From positions 1-64,000 of the forward strand of contig CAYGOT010000018.1 of NCBI GenBank assembly GCA_964351595.1: 64,000 bases of DNA. Reading direction: 5' to 3'. Positions 53,109 through 61,078 of this stretch are shown here, piece by piece; within the stretch, counting starts at the first letter, position 1, and every line of letters starts with the position of its first letter. The translations under genes were made by a program, and so were the position numbers. The DNA is from UBA6059 sp964351595 (lineage in GTDB: Bacteria > Bacteroidota > Bacteroidia > Cytophagales > Cyclobacteriaceae). Under the pieces are notes generated by a model. It was not told where the DNA came from. It saw only the letters and a program-made list of their open reading frames with translations, and made no database searches.

Positions 53109-54926
53109 TTGATCAACATCATACGCAACTACTTTGAGCCGCTCAGGCTGGCACTCCATTTTTCATTCAAAAGTGGTGCTAAATGGGTAGTGATCAAGTT
53201 TGTATTGATAACAATACAAGCGTTACTGCCTTTGGCAGGGTTGTATATCCTTAAGTTATTGATCGATGGTCTTACTACACTCCCTCCTGATGCTGGAGAG
53301 GAATACTATGAGACAGCCCTCGTGCATGTGTTGATGCTTGGCGGAATTGGCGTACTCACTTCTATCATATCCTCATTTTCAGAGATTGTAAATGAAAAGC
53401 AGAGGTTCCTACTCGATGACTACATTGCGGAAGTGGTTAACTCCAAGTCACTCTCACTCGATCTGGCGTATTACGAAAATCCAAAATATTTAGATTCCTT
53501 TCAGCGAGCACAGTCTGAAGCTTCTTCGCGACCTGGCGCAGTGTTAAATAGCTGGACGGGACTTGTTAAGAATTCCATTTCCCTCATTGGCATAGCCACC
53601 TATTTGGTTTATCTGAATTGGCTTATTGCGGTAGTTCTGCTCCTGGCCGCAGTGCCTGCTTTCATCATTAAGATTAAGTTTTCCGAGTCAATGTTTGTCT
53701 GGCAACAGAAGCGCACAAGTAAAGAGCGGGAGTCAGGTTATCTACGATCCTTAATGACTGGTGCTGGGAATGTCAAGGAGATGCGTGTCTTTGATATGGG
53801 TAACAAGATTCTACAGACTTTTAGGTCAATTAGAAAGCTGCTGAGAGACGAGCGTATGAGGATCATTCGGGTACGTACCTTTCAGGCAAGCTTTGCTAAG
53901 ATAGGTGAAATAGCTGCGATCACCGGAGCGTTAATTTATCTGGCGAAGAACGTGGTAAATGGTACGTTGACAATTGGTGATTTAGTAATGTATCATCAGG
54001 CCTTTCAAAAAGGGCAAAGCTATCTTCAAGGTACGCTTAGGCAAATAGCGGGGTTGTATGAGCATAGAAAATTCCTAACCAACCTCACTCACTTTCTAAG
54101 CCTAAAGCCTAACCTGCCAAAAATAGTGGATGGCAAGCCTGTTCCTTCTTTAACTACATCTTCAATACGTTTTGATAACGTTGGCTTTACTTACTTGGGG
54201 CAAGAGCTCCCGGCTATATCCAATATCACATTTGAGATTCCACCAGGGGAATTGATTACTATGATTGGGCAAAATGGATCGGGGAAAAGCACATTGATCA
54301 AGTTACTTTGTCAACTGTACAGGCCCAGCGTTGGTAGTATCCTGATAGGAGATGTTGATTTGAGCAATATTGATGTGAGAGACTGGCAGGATGAGATTAC
54401 GGTGGTTTTTCAGGACTTCAATAAGTATAACTTCACCCTTGAGCAAAATGTGGTAATGCCCAATCTGGAAAAGGTTGTGGATATGGATCGATTGAGAGCA
54501 GTGACACGCATCTCCGGCGTAGATCAATTCCTTGATAAGCTACCACAAGGCTATAATTCACTACTGGGGCGAGCCTTTCTAGGTGGCATTGAGCTAAGCC
54601 AAGGTCAATGGCAGAGGATAGCGATCGCAAGAGCCCTCTATCGCAATTCTAAGCTTTTGATCCTTGATGAACCTACCAGTGCGTTGGATCCAGAAATGGA
54701 GTATGATTTGTTCAACTTCTTAAGAAAGGAGACTCAGTATCGCACTATCGTCATTATAAGTCACAGAATAACGGCTGCAAAACTCAGTGATAAAGTACTC
54801 CTACTCAATGAAGGAGAAATGGTAGGCTTTGGTAATCATGACGATTTGCTGGCAGGCAACATGAAGTACAGAAAACTGTATGAACAACAAGCTTCATTAC
54901 TTACACAAGCAGAGATAGGGGACTAA
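53109..54926 (+). CDS. Lasso-peptide ABC exporter (D)
   Basis: A 605-residue half-size ABC exporter with the membrane domain and ATPase in one chain. About six transmembrane helices fill the first 320 residues. The ATPase has Walker A GQNGSGKSTLIKLLCQ, signature LSQGQWQRIAIARAL and DEPTSALDP. There is no C39 peptidase domain, as expected when B2 removes the leader. The start is TTG. The nucleotidyltransferase follows with no gap. Confidence 0.88.
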   Translation: MINIIRNYFEPLRLALHFSFKSGAKWVVIKFVLITIQALLPLAGLYILKLLIDGLTTLPPDAGEEYYETALVHVLMLGGIGVLTSIISSFSEIVNEKQRFLLDDYIAEVVNSKSLSLDLAYYENPKYLDSFQRAQSEASSRPGAVLNSWTGLVKNSISLIGIATYLVYLNWLIAVVLLLAAVPAFIIKIKFSESMFVWQQKRTSKERESGYLRSLMTGAGNVKEMRVFDMGNKILQTFRSIRKLLRDERMRIIRVRTFQASFAKIGEIAAITGALIYLAKNVVNGTLTIGDLVMYHQAFQKGQSYLQGTLRQIAGLYEHRKFLTNLTHFLSLKPNLPKIVDGKPVPSLTTSSIRFDNVGFTYLGQELPAISNITFEIPPGELITMIGQNGSGKSTLIKLLCQLYRPSVGSILIGDVDLSNIDVRDWQDEITVVFQDFNKYNFTLEQNVVMPNLEKVVDMDRLRAVTRISGVDQFLDKLPQGYNSLLGRAFLGGIELSQGQWQRIAIARALYRNSKLLILDEPTSALDPEMEYDLFNFLRKETQYRTIVIISHRITAAKLSDKVLLLNEGEMVGFGNHDDLLAGNMKYRKLYEQQASLLTQAEIGD

Positions 54927-56093
54927 ATGTCTGACTACCCCAACACCGAAGAACTAGAGCGTATAATAGCCTCTTGGCCTAAGCCTGAGCGTGCTATACT
55001 CAACACGCTCAAAGGAGAAGAGCTACCTGACCTTGAACCAAGTGAACGGAGACAGTATTTACAATTACTGATTCGCCACCGGCTTTTAGTGAGGCACGTT
55101 AAGTCACTTGCTTCTAAGTACCCCAATACACCAATTGCCAAAAAAGGGCAAGCCTTGAAAGAGGTGTATGTGAAGCATCAATTGACATTGAGTGCGCAGA
55201 TTCTCAAATTGGGAAAATTGTTTAATGAAGTGGGGATTAGATATGTCGCTTTAAAGGGGCCAATTCTCAGCGAGATGATATATGGCCAGGTGTCACAGCG
55301 TCAGTCTACAGATATAGACATACTTATAGACAAAGCAGACGTGAAGTCGAGCGTCCACATGTTAAGAACAGCAGGCTTTGATTGTGTTGAAAATATTGAG
55401 GAGCTTGATGAGAAATATTTTGAAACGTATTTGGCCTTAACTGATGAAGTCACCTTGATTTCCAAAACCCTCAATAGGGTAAAAATTGATCTTCATTGGA
55501 AGATCACCACACCATTAGAACTCTTTCCAGTTCTTGATAAACCACTGTGGGAGTATACAGACACCTATGACTTCAACGGTCTAGAGGTTAGGGTGATTTC
55601 TCCTGAACTGAATTTCATCTACCTATGCCTACATGGTGCTAAGCATAAGTGGTTTCGGCTTCAGTGGTTGATGGACATATCTGAGCTTTTCCAGCACCAG
55701 TTGGACTGGGATTCAATTGTCCAAATAGTTGAAAAAAACCAGATCAGCCGGTCTGTTTGTCAGGCAGCAGTGCTAAGTAGCGTCCTGTCAAAATCGCGCA
55801 TACCATCATCAATAAATCAGCTTGTAGATCGAAACCCTGAAGCTTCCCATCTCGCACACATGGCATTGGAGGCAATTTATAAGGAGGAGTCATTTATGAG
55901 TGCTTTTGATCGGCGAAACCTAAATCATTTGACCAGAAATTTGATGGCACTAAAGAAGGGCATTCGGTTCAAATACGTCTGTCTTAAAAGGTTCCTTATC
56001 TCTTCCAAGGATTGGGAAACCATCAGACTCCCTCCTCAACTGATTTGGCTTTATATTCCATTACGCCCCCTTCTATTTTGGGTGAGGAAGTAG
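54927..56093 (+). CDS. Nucleotidyltransferase (NTP_transf_5-like)
   Basis: A 388-residue protein of the nucleotidyltransferase family found in lasso and other RiPP clusters. The motif reads YVALKGPILSEMIYGQ, then RQSTDIDILIDKAD with catalytic Asp residues, and DLHWKITTPLELFP. The rest is helical. It starts at the ATG directly after the exporter stop. Members may transfer a nucleotide to the product or act on the phosphorylated end. It is followed 52 bases later by precursor A3. Confidence 0.8.
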   Translation: MSDYPNTEELERIIASWPKPERAILNTLKGEELPDLEPSERRQYLQLLIRHRLLVRHVKSLASKYPNTPIAKKGQALKEVYVKHQLTLSAQILKLGKLFNEVGIRYVALKGPILSEMIYGQVSQRQSTDIDILIDKADVKSSVHMLRTAGFDCVENIEELDEKYFETYLALTDEVTLISKTLNRVKIDLHWKITTPLELFPVLDKPLWEYTDTYDFNGLEVRVISPELNFIYLCLHGAKHKWFRLQWLMDISELFQHQLDWDSIVQIVEKNQISRSVCQAAVLSSVLSKSRIPSSINQLVDRNPEASHLAHMALEAIYKEESFMSAFDRRNLNHLTRNLMALKKGIRFKYVCLKRFLISSKDWETIRLPPQLIWLYIPLRPLLFWVRK

Positions 56094-56145
56094 ATCATCT
56101 TTGGAATTCTCACTATCTTTAATGGCGCTAAACAATATAGAGATG

Positions 56146-56331
56146 ATGAAAAGAACTTGGACTACTCCAGAACTGAAAGAATTGACCTGGGACAAGACAA
56201 TGTCAGGTTACTACAGTAAGACTGGGAATGAGACGACCAACTATCCTTGTTTTTCGGCTCAAGGTGATGCTAATCTGTCGGAGGATGGTTTTATTCAACC
56301 ATATCCCAATGCTTGCTTGTTGTCGTCATAA
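56146..56331 (+). CDS. Lasso precursor A3
   Basis: A 61-residue peptide from the ATG at 56146 (an alternative ATG lies 3 bases earlier). Leader: MKRTWTTPELKELTWDKTM; core starts SGYYSKTGNE (Ser20) or GYYSKTGNE (Gly21). Glu29 is position 10 from Ser20 or 9 from Gly21. Cys35 and Cys57 are present, and the end is YPNACLLSS. The leader resembles those of paeninodin-type precursors (W..P.LxxL....TM). Confidence 0.75.
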   Translation: MKRTWTTPELKELTWDKTMSGYYSKTGNETTNYPCFSAQGDANLSEDGFIQPYPNACLLSS

Positions 56332-56450
56332 GATTCGATTTTTATGACATAGGAGATATCAAACATTATAGCACTAGCTGCTATATTCATTAGATATTAA
56401 ATCATGAGATAATAGTAGTCTTTAATAATTTGCATAATTGCAAAGTGAGC

Positions 56451-56479
56451 TTGATTGATACTAGAATTTCATATATTTA
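56451..56479 (+). promoter_or_regulatory. Promoter candidate of precursor A4
   Basis: TTG (56451-56453) is separated by 18 bases from TATATTTA (56472-56479), near TTTG / TAnnTTTG. It lies 24 bases before the A4 ATG, so A4 may be transcribed on its own. Confidence 0.35.
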
Positions 56480-56503
56480 AAGCTGATTATTAAAACTGAA
56501 ATC

Positions 56504-56710
56504 ATGGAAAAGAAGATTTGGAATAGCCCTGAAGTAAAAGAATTGAATTGGGAAGAAACAATGTCAGGGTCCATTACTGAGAAAGATGGAGAAACATTAG
56601 GCATTTGTTTTGGTGGTGAAGAGGACGGCTATGGCGGAGAAGAAGATGGCTTTGGTGGTGAGACAGATGATGGCTTTAGAGGTTACCCATCAGCCTGTCT
56701 AAGTTCATAA
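56504..56710 (+). CDS. Lasso precursor A4 with acidic repeats
   Basis: A 68-residue peptide. Leader: MEKKIWNSPEVKELNWEETM; core starts SGSITEKDGE (Ser21) or Gly22. Acidic residues are available at positions 6, 8 and 10 from Ser21, or 5, 7 and 9 from Gly22. The middle carries three near-repeats GGEEDGY, GGEEDGF, GGETDDGF. Cys35 and Cys65 are present, and the end is YPSACLSS, like A3. It is the most acidic of the four. Confidence 0.75.
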   Translation: MEKKIWNSPEVKELNWEETMSGSITEKDGETLGICFGGEEDGYGGEEDGFGGETDDGFRGYPSACLSS

Positions 56711-56725
56711 TTAATAACCCCAGAC

Positions 56726-57850
56726 TCATAGTATATTGGTAATAATACTCTCTAGGTCATCAGTAAACTGGTGATCTTTTTTTATTTCCTCGATCCTCTG
56801 AGTACAGCGCTGGAGATCGATCGTACCTAGCATCTTTGCGAGATTGACATTAGGTGATAGCGCCACACCGATCTCTCTTTTTGATATTTGATGAGCATTA
56901 AAGTCCTGATCGTCCAGTTGGCTGCTCGTGACCGCCATCGGTAGATTATAATTCATGCAATACCACGTGGTGGAGATACCCCCAAAATAGTAAAGCAGGG
57001 ATAACTGGGGCAGCTCCTCATGGAAATCGCCCCATTCTTCAAAGCTGTAGCCTGACTTTTTTAAACGAGTATAAGATTTATGTCTTTTAGGACAGTAAAT
57101 TCTAACGTTCGGTTCTCCATGATAGTCCATGATTTGAGGTAGCAGGTCCATTAAGAACCCCTTAAATTCAGTATTGCCGAATGACACTCCCACCTCCGAG
57201 GTTCTTGCCCTGGACTCAGGTTCGGTGGAGGACTCTGGAAACAGATTAACGAATCTTGATGTTCCATTAATCTGCGAGCTATCATAAAACTCTCTTGGAA
57301 GAAATGTAATATTAAGACTATCTGAGCTGGCAAAAGCATTCAACGAATCTAAATCATAATGGAGCCTCTTTGAAAGCATTGGGGCCAGTGACTTCTTATC
57401 GATAATTTCACCGGGTGTCACGCTATAATCCGTAATCTTCCACTGACCACCCGGAGACCCGATGACGTAGTGGTCAATCCCCAGGTGTTTTGCAATAGTC
57501 GCAGCAAAAGGGAGTATTCGGTCAATGAGAATAAAGTCTGGTTTTTCAAACTTCAGGAACAGCTCAAAATGCTTGAGCTGCATTAGGAGATCCTTGTTAA
57601 CAGTATCTTTTTTTGAGAATATATGGTTGGCCCCAGGTGTCCACAAGGACTGCAATGACATTAACATTCTATAGGGTTCACCTATCTGGCCGAGTTTTCT
57701 TGCCATTGCTTTTCCATAAGTAAGCCAACTTATCTCAACGCCCTGGTCTCTAAGCCCTTGCACTAGTCGTAGATAACCCATACCACCAAAGTCGAGATGA
57801 CCCAAACCTACAGATACAAGGGCAAAAGCCTTCTTTTTCCTCAAACTCAT
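56726..57850 (-). CDS. GT1-like glycosyltransferase
   Basis: A 374-residue protein in the GT-B fold related to the UDP-glycosyltransferase/MGT family. The N-terminus FALVSVGLGHLDFGGMGYLR is of the type seen there, and the donor motif reads YYFGGISTTWYCMNYNLPMA, then DDQDFNAHQISKREIGVALS. It is on the opposite strand to, and ends 16 bases after, the lasso cluster, so a link to the cluster is possible but not shown. No membrane segment. Confidence 0.68.
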   Translation of the reverse strand: MSLRKKKAFALVSVGLGHLDFGGMGYLRLVQGLRDQGVEISWLTYGKAMARKLGQIGEPYRMLMSLQSLWTPGANHIFSKKDTVNKDLLMQLKHFELFLKFEKPDFILIDRILPFAATIAKHLGIDHYVIGSPGGQWKITDYSVTPGEIIDKKSLAPMLSKRLHYDLDSLNAFASSDSLNITFLPREFYDSSQINGTSRFVNLFPESSTEPESRARTSEVGVSFGNTEFKGFLMDLLPQIMDYHGEPNVRIYCPKRHKSYTRLKKSGYSFEEWGDFHEELPQLSLLYYFGGISTTWYCMNYNLPMAVTSSQLDDQDFNAHQISKREIGVALSPNVNLAKMLGTIDLQRCTQRIEEIKKDHQFTDDLESIITNIL

Positions 57851-57978
57851 TAATTTCTATTTGGCTAACTTAAGAATATACTAATTCAATCTTCACTAAC
57901 AATTAGATGCCCTTGTAGTCAATATTTGAGTTACCCTTGTTTAGCAGTAAATTCCAAGCTTAAAGCAATTATGCTAAT

Positions 57979-59256
57979 ATGAACAGTAATAGCCGTAGAA
58001 AATTTACCAAATCACTGCTCACGGGTATGGCACTGCCAGCGGTATTCCCTGCAGTTGCTGCCAATTCTGATTTTTCCGATAGGAAGAAAGAGAACTTGCC
58101 CTGGATCCCGCAAGGCAATGATGAGGCCTACTGGGAATCGGTGAAAGCGCAATTTCGCTTTGCGCCAGGGCTGAAATACTTCAACAATGCCTCGTTGGGC
58201 TCTTGCCCTGATGTAGTGCGAACTAAGACCAACGAGTATCGTGACCTGCTCGACTCATTCCCCTCCAAATACATGTGGGGGGGATGGAAAGAGGAAATTG
58301 AACAGACGAGACAGTCCATTGCTGATTTGTTTTCCGTGTCCAACGAGGAAATAGCACTTACTCACAATACCACTGAAGGTATGAACCTCATTGCTCAAAG
58401 CATCGAGCTTCAGCCCGGGGATGAGGTGATTCTGGCAGATCATGAGCACACCAGCGGTTCGATCCCTTGGAAGTACTGGCAGGAGTCAAAGGGTATCAAG
58501 ATAGTAAGGCCAGTGTTGCCCATTCTCCCGCAAAGTGTAGAGGAGTTGGTGGAGACTTATCGCAAAGCGATCACACCACGAACAAAGGTGATCTCCATGT
58601 GCCACATCGTGAATACCAATGGGATGATCCTACCGGTAAAGGAGGTGTCAGCCATGGCACATGAGCGTGGTATTCTTGTGGCTGTTGATGCTGCACAGTC
58701 TGCGGGTATGTTCAAAATTGACCTGCATGACCTTGGCTGTGACTTCTACACAGCAAGTGCGCACAAGTGGCTTTTTGCCCCAAAGGGAATTGGCTTCTTC
58801 TATGCCAGGCAAGAAAGTCAGAAACACTTAAAGCCCCTGGTGGTCTGTCGCGGCTATGATGATGAGAGTATCCGCCGGATCGAGAATTACAATACACGTA
58901 ACCTACCGGAATTGCTTGGTATGGGGGAGGCAGTGAATTATCACAATCAGATAGGAGGTGATAAAATCACTCAACGCTCGTATGAGCTCAAGACTTACTT
59001 TAGATCAAAGCTCGAAGACAAACCAAAATTTAAATTGAAAAGTCCTGAGGCTGATGAACTGTCAGCGGCCATTCAGGTGGTAGAGGTCGTGGGTAAGGAT
59101 GTTGTAGAAGTCAAAGAGCTACTTTTCAAAAAAGAAGGTATCGACTGCCGGCCTATGACGACCTTTGATCTTAACGCGCTGCGCATTTCTCTGGCCATTT
59201 ATATCACCAAGAAAGATATTGATGGATTGGTGAATACGCTGGAGTCTATTGCTTAA
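57979..59256 (+). CDS. Tat-exported class V aminotransferase-like protein
   Basis: A 425-residue PLP enzyme of the class V family (cysteine desulfurase/isopenicillin-N-epimerase-like). The N-terminus NSRRKFTKSLLTGMALP is a twin-arginine signal, unusual for a PLP enzyme. The PLP lysine lies in YTASAHKWLFAPKGIGFFYA; the phosphate loop is FSVSNEEIALTHNTTEGMNL and the cofactor Asp is in ILVAVDAAQSAGMF. It is followed 92 bases later by a lipoprotein RidA homologue, suggesting a periplasmic pathway with both steps exported. The substrate is unknown. Confidence 0.85.
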   Translation: MNSNSRRKFTKSLLTGMALPAVFPAVAANSDFSDRKKENLPWIPQGNDEAYWESVKAQFRFAPGLKYFNNASLGSCPDVVRTKTNEYRDLLDSFPSKYMWGGWKEEIEQTRQSIADLFSVSNEEIALTHNTTEGMNLIAQSIELQPGDEVILADHEHTSGSIPWKYWQESKGIKIVRPVLPILPQSVEELVETYRKAITPRTKVISMCHIVNTNGMILPVKEVSAMAHERGILVAVDAAQSAGMFKIDLHDLGCDFYTASAHKWLFAPKGIGFFYARQESQKHLKPLVVCRGYDDESIRRIENYNTRNLPELLGMGEAVNYHNQIGGDKITQRSYELKTYFRSKLEDKPKFKLKSPEADELSAAIQVVEVVGKDVVEVKELLFKKEGIDCRPMTTFDLNALRISLAIYITKKDIDGLVNTLESIA

Positions 59257-59348
59257 AACCAATCATTTTGCCATATTTTGCTAAAATAGAATAAGCGGCC
59301 TTGACTTTGTGAGAGGAGCCAAACGCGATCTTTTAAACCATAACCATT

Positions 59349-59927
59349 GTGAGAAACACTTTACAATTAATCGCCTTCGCTTTATTGCTATTCGCAGTGG
59401 CCTGTACTGGCAGTGCCCCCCAAGTGCAGCAAGTGGCTATCAAAGCAGATACTCCTCCTGAAGGCTATGATCCCGAGGCTAAGCTAGCGGAGCTGGGTAT
59501 CACCCTACCGGAACCTCCCAAACCAGTAGCCAATTATGTCAATGGTGTACAAACAGGGAACCTCATCTTCCTGGCAGGCAAAGGGCCAAAGGGAGCCGAT
59601 GGCTCTGAGCTTCACGGCAAGTTGGGACAGGAGGTGTCTATCGAAGAGGGCTATGCAGGAGCGCGACTCACTGCGATCAATCAAATGGCCGTGCTCAAAG
59701 ACATGCTTGGTAATCTCAACCGGGTAAAACGAGTGGTCAAGGTATTGGGTATGGTCAACTCCTATCCTGATTTTGTGGATCAGCCTAAAGTGATCAATGG
59801 CTTTTCCGATCTCATCGTCGAGGTATTTGGAGAGCGAGGCAAGCATGCCCGTGCAGCTGTAGGGATGGCCTCACTTCCCAGAGGACAGTCTGTAGAAATA
59901 GAGATGATTGTGGAGGTTTATGATTGA
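59349..59927 (+). CDS. Lipoprotein RidA homologue
   Basis: A 192-residue protein with a lipobox (LLFAVACTGSAP) and a RidA domain from about residue 60 (ANYVNGVQTGNLIFLAGKGP, then MLGNLNRVKRVVKVLGMVNS and ASLPRGQSVEIEMIVEVYD). It is the membrane-anchored form of the imine-deaminase family. The conserved Arg sits near KHARAAVGMASLP. It follows the Tat-exported PLP enzyme, a natural partner for RidA activity. The start is GTG. Confidence 0.85.
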   Translation: MRNTLQLIAFALLLFAVACTGSAPQVQQVAIKADTPPEGYDPEAKLAELGITLPEPPKPVANYVNGVQTGNLIFLAGKGPKGADGSELHGKLGQEVSIEEGYAGARLTAINQMAVLKDMLGNLNRVKRVVKVLGMVNSYPDFVDQPKVINGFSDLIVEVFGERGKHARAAVGMASLPRGQSVEIEMIVEVYD

Positions 59928-60009
59928 TCTTAGCTGCTTAAGCATTTATTGCGTGATGGCAACCAATCATTTCAAGGCATAATTCAAGGAATAGATGACC
60001 ACTAAATCA

Positions 60010-60168
60010 TTATAATTTGTGTTGTTGTGTTCTAAGGTTTGCCATATGATAGAAGAAAGTCTCCTTACTCTCTGCGATGTATTCTGTGAATGCTGGGTCA
60101 AAATTTACTAAAGCCATTTCTTCTTCGTGCTGATAATCCGCGCCTGTAGGAGAATTGATTTTAGTTTT
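60010..60168 (-). pseudogene. Orphan C-terminal coding fragment
   Basis: A 52-codon frame with protein-like composition, including ADYQHEEEMALVNFDPAF and KETFFYHMANLRTQQHKL, ends at a TAA (60010-60012). Upstream on the same strand an in-frame stop closes it at about 60171 with no start codon. I do not recognise the family, but it reads as the tail of a decayed gene. Confidence 0.45.
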
Positions 60169-60347
60169 TTATCAGAGGATGCGCCTAAGTCTTTTTCATT
60201 GAATTAATCGCTTGTAAGAGGGCACTAATAAATCATCATTCTTCCACAGTTGTCGTGACCAACTTGTTCAGAATACCCTAATGAGATAAACGTCAAATCT
60301 TCTTGTCAGATTGTATAGTATTGCTTGTCGACACAATTTCAATTGTA

Positions 60348-60983
60348 ATGAAAGAAAGTGATGCTGTTCTGTGTATGTTTTCTGGAGGCATTGACTCCAC
60401 TGGTGTGCTTCATCGATTATTGAACGAGCATAATTATCGTGATAAGCAGCTCATCTTACATCATATTCATTTGCATAGTCGAGAGAATAGGGCGTTAGCA
60501 GAGTCTATTGCCGTTAAGAATATATTGAAATACTATAAAAAGAATTCAGATCAGGTGATAACGATTACAGATAGCACCTTCGATTCTACTGGATTTAAAA
60601 ACTTAAAATCTAATAAGTTTCCATTTGACACTGATATACAGGGTTTTATTGCAGCAAATATCTGTATAAGCCGACCTGACATTGGAGCGGTAGCGTTTGG
60701 CAGGACCAAAACCGACATTAAAGGGCTCAAATCGGGATTTGTCAAACGAATGCTCAGACTCCAGCACGTGTTTGATGCTGTATTGTTAAATGAACCAAAG
60801 CCTCATCCTAAGTTTATTTATCCAGTTTCATCCTTTTCAAAAGAAGAGATATGGAGCTTTCTACCAGAAGAAGTAAAAAGAAACGTGTGGTGGTGCCGAC
60901 GGCCGGTTTATAAGAATAAACAGGCTATACCATGTAGAAAATGTATCACTTGCAAAGATGTTTTGGCGTTTCACGATTTTTAG
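60348..60983 (+). CDS. QueC-like PP-loop protein
   Basis: About 211 residues from the ATG at 60348 (an in-frame TTG at 60303 would add 15). The PP-loop ATP motif is CMFSGGIDSTGVLHRL (SGGxDS). The C-terminus has WWCRRPVYKNK followed by IPCRKCITC, a four-Cys zinc pattern like that of QueC, the 7-cyano-7-deazaguanine synthase. Most of the chain between diverges from QueC, so it may be a paralogue with a different substrate. It is alone, between the gene remnant and the sortilin-like protein. Confidence 0.7.
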   Translation: MKESDAVLCMFSGGIDSTGVLHRLLNEHNYRDKQLILHHIHLHSRENRALAESIAVKNILKYYKKNSDQVITITDSTFDSTGFKNLKSNKFPFDTDIQGFIAANICISRPDIGAVAFGRTKTDIKGLKSGFVKRMLRLQHVFDAVLLNEPKPHPKFIYPVSSFSKEEIWSFLPEEVKRNVWWCRRPVYKNKQAIPCRKCITCKDVLAFHDF

Positions 60984-61078
60984 TTGAGGTGTCGGTTAAC
61001 CTGGAATTTAATCTTCAAGTCCTTCAAGAGTGATCGGTATCAGCAGAAGACTAGGTTAGTTATTCTACAAGCTCTGGA

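Noticed and set aside
56612..56680. Tandem repeats as a CRISPR-like array.
   Set aside because: The repeats are in-frame codons of precursor A4 with no spacers; no CRISPR array or cas gene is seen anywhere in the window.
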